From: Tomocerus qinae
Taxonomy: Eukaryota; Arthropoda; Collembola; Entomobryomorpha; Tomoceridae
DNA: 64,000 bases
Direction of reading: 5' to 3'
NCBI GenBank assembly: GCA_020055645.1
Contig: CM034547.1
Location: forward strand, 36,862,909 to 36,926,908
Made by a program: the position numbers and the translations under genes. This document shows, one piece after another, positions 62,674 to 64,000 of the stretch. Each line of letters begins with the position of its first letter. Position 1 is the first letter of the stretch. Below the pieces are notes generated by a model. It saw only the letters and a list, made by a program, of their open reading frames with translations. It made no database searches and had not been told where the DNA came from.

Positions 62674-63838
62674 AAATAAAATTACAGGTGAAAAACCTGG
62701 AGAAATATACGGGGAGAAGGCCAAAAAAACTCGAAAACAAGATATAATTTAGATGCCAAGATATAATTACACCTCGTAATTTTAAGATTTTCTTCAAAAA
62801 AATCTCCCCGTGCGTTTACAGTTAATTCCTTGCAACAACCCTAAAACTTGCCTAAGACATTAGATACACACAACAGTATATAAAGAATGTAAGTATCCAT
62901 AGGAAACCAGTATCCATAGTACCCAGCCATAGTAAGCCAAGTCAATATCCAACTAGAAGGTAGTCAGTAATAGTCAGTATCGAGCAGTATCCGTAAATCC
63001 ATTAGGGATAAACCGCTTGTAGTAATTTAATAATAATAACAAACTTACTCCCCATTTGAGAGTTAGTATTATAACCATAAAATAATGAAGTACAAACTGC
63101 TATGCTATGGAAACTGATTTCATATGGAAAACTACTTTCTTGACATACTGTAATATCAACTAGACTTTAAGTGCTAATTACTGCAAATATAAATTTCATG
63201 GAAATGAAGTATTGAAATAAGATGACACTGTATTTCAAGGCAAAAAACTTTTCCGTATAAAAAGCAGAAAATACTAATCTCACAGTTACTTTGTACATTG
63301 TGGCAATTTCTTCACACTGTAACATTTTTATGTTACTTTGGACATTTAGTTGACAATTATGTCGCTGTCATATCTAAATATATTTTACTATTAAATGTTG
63401 TTGATACGGAAAAATTTATCATCTTAATTGTTACTTAATTACTATGGATCCGACAATTTAACCTGGATTTTGATTTTCAGAAAATAATTTAGAGTCGTTA
63501 CGTTACAATAACTGAGGGAACATGTATGCACGATTGCAAAGGTGTTCCCATAGAACACTAAATGGCAGCTTTGACCGGTGTTCCCATTGTCGAAAATATT
63601 TTCCATCCCCGCTTCAGGAGTTAATTGAATAACTATTGTGTTTTTGTTCTTTAAAATGCTTTTTTTGAAGAGAGTTGCAAGTGAATTAGCGGTAAACGCA
63701 CGGGGAGATTTTTTTGAAGAAAATCTTAAAATTACGAGGTGTAATTATATCTTGGCATCTAAATTATATCTTGTTTTCGAGTTTTTTTGGCCTTCTCCCC
63801 GTATATTTCTCCAGGTTTTTCACCTGTAATTTTTATTT
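62674..63838. mobile_element. Foldback element with about 145-bp inverted arms, 1.16 kb
   Basis: The left arm at about 62674-62820 (ATTACAGGTGAAAAACCTGG...) is the reverse complement of the right arm at about 63691-63838 with very few differences. The spacer (about 870 bp) shows no transposase. It ends 45 bp before the last CUB exon in the window. Confidence 0.75.
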
Positions 63839-64000
63839 AAAGAAAATGAAATGAATATCACTGACTTCTTTTTCTCATTCTAGTTCCTTCCGATTGTCTC
63901 CAATATTATACTGCACAAACGGGTGTGGTTAGCAGTTTTAATTATGCGGAAATGCTAGGACAGCAAATGAACAGAGAAGATTATTGTATAGAAAAACGAA

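Larger units (their letters stand above)
57737..63883 (+). other. 6.1-kb intron of the CUB-family gene, filled with repeats
   Basis: The borders are G|GTATAA and TTCTAG with matching phase 1. Inside are an inverted 34-bp repeat pair (57856-57889 and 59651-59684), a small TIR element (59172-59483), a 17-bp-arm hairpin (60135-60172), AT-rich low-complexity sequence (60180-60300), a 3 x 70-bp tandem array, a GC-rich double hairpin (62366-62401) and a foldback with 145-bp arms. No protein-coding sequence of a transposase was recognised. Confidence 0.6.
56627..64000 (+). pseudogene. Secreted CUB-family protein gene, with a frameshift and a lost splice acceptor; continues past the window
   Basis: Exons: 56627-56705 (signal peptide MNLHLLFLCLGAMQ), 56785-56884, 56996-57063, 57165-57289, 57351-57510, about 57605-57736, and 63884 to beyond 64000. 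The order matches an arthropod secreted family: FPNERC, a Cys-rich module (CSRMGGIDIGTCAHG), then a CUB-like region (GVCQIRLDFPQFHLNLPN, GLQSCG, YLDYGTSNGP, TQIKC) and DCLQYYTAQTGVVSSFNY. A 5-bp tandem duplication, GATAC at 57191-57195 and 57196-57200, shifts the frame in exon 4. The exon at 57605 fits the family and the phase, but AA, not AG, precedes it. Members are secreted, and their function is mostly unknown. The promoter was also hit by the Gypsy insertion. Either this is a decaying copy or the frameshift is an assembly error; family assignment is firmer than pseudogene status. Confidence 0.65.

Overview
The window looks like nuclear DNA of an arthropod, most likely a hexapod and possibly a springtail. 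It is AT-rich, has short GT-AG introns, and carries an ionotropic-receptor gene, a tandem pair of SEC14-type CRAL-TRIO genes and a secreted CUB-family gene of the kind common in arthropods. The species-level guess is inference. No rRNA, tRNA or CRISPR array was seen.

Layout: 1-2490 (+) is the 3' part of a gene for a two-PDZ protein related to pro-interleukin-16/PDZD2. 4597-6599 (+) is an unrecognised 476-residue coiled-coil protein. 7230-11948 (-) is a complete NOL6/Nrap (Utp22) ribosome-biogenesis gene. 14911-18082 (+) is an ionotropic receptor. 19872-22206 and 24895-27622 (+) are two SEC14-like duplicates with matching internal exon lengths. 32406-33740 (+) is an L-xylulose/carbonyl-reductase-type SDR. 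34862-38521 (+) is an aldo-keto reductase with three foldback elements in one intron. 38951-40922 (+) is an unrecognised acidic, His-rich protein. 41562-43175 (-) is a secreted histidine acid phosphatase. From 56627 to beyond the right edge (+) runs a CUB-family gene that carries a frameshift and lacks one splice acceptor.

The acid phosphatase and the CUB gene form a divergent pair. A 12.9-kb Ty3/Gypsy-type LTR retrotransposon (43575-56515, minus sense) has inserted into their short shared upstream region. Its two 565-bp LTRs read as identical and it is flanked by a 4-bp GTAT duplication. The element is unusual. It has a long leader, two small ORFs before gag, and a gag split by two in-frame stops in a GATAA-type repeat. 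Its 2078-codon pol continues about 760 residues past the integrase core and ends in two modules that look like degenerate retropepsins. A third ORF with a CCHC zinc knuckle sits just after a splice-acceptor-like sequence. This element is the best candidate here for something not previously described.

The last 6.1 kb is mostly one repeat-filled intron of the CUB gene. It holds a 3 x 70-bp tandem array, several foldback elements and isolated GC-rich hairpins. The genes are otherwise unrelated housekeeping, chemosensory and metabolic loci; apart from the SEC14 pair there is no sign of a functional cluster.
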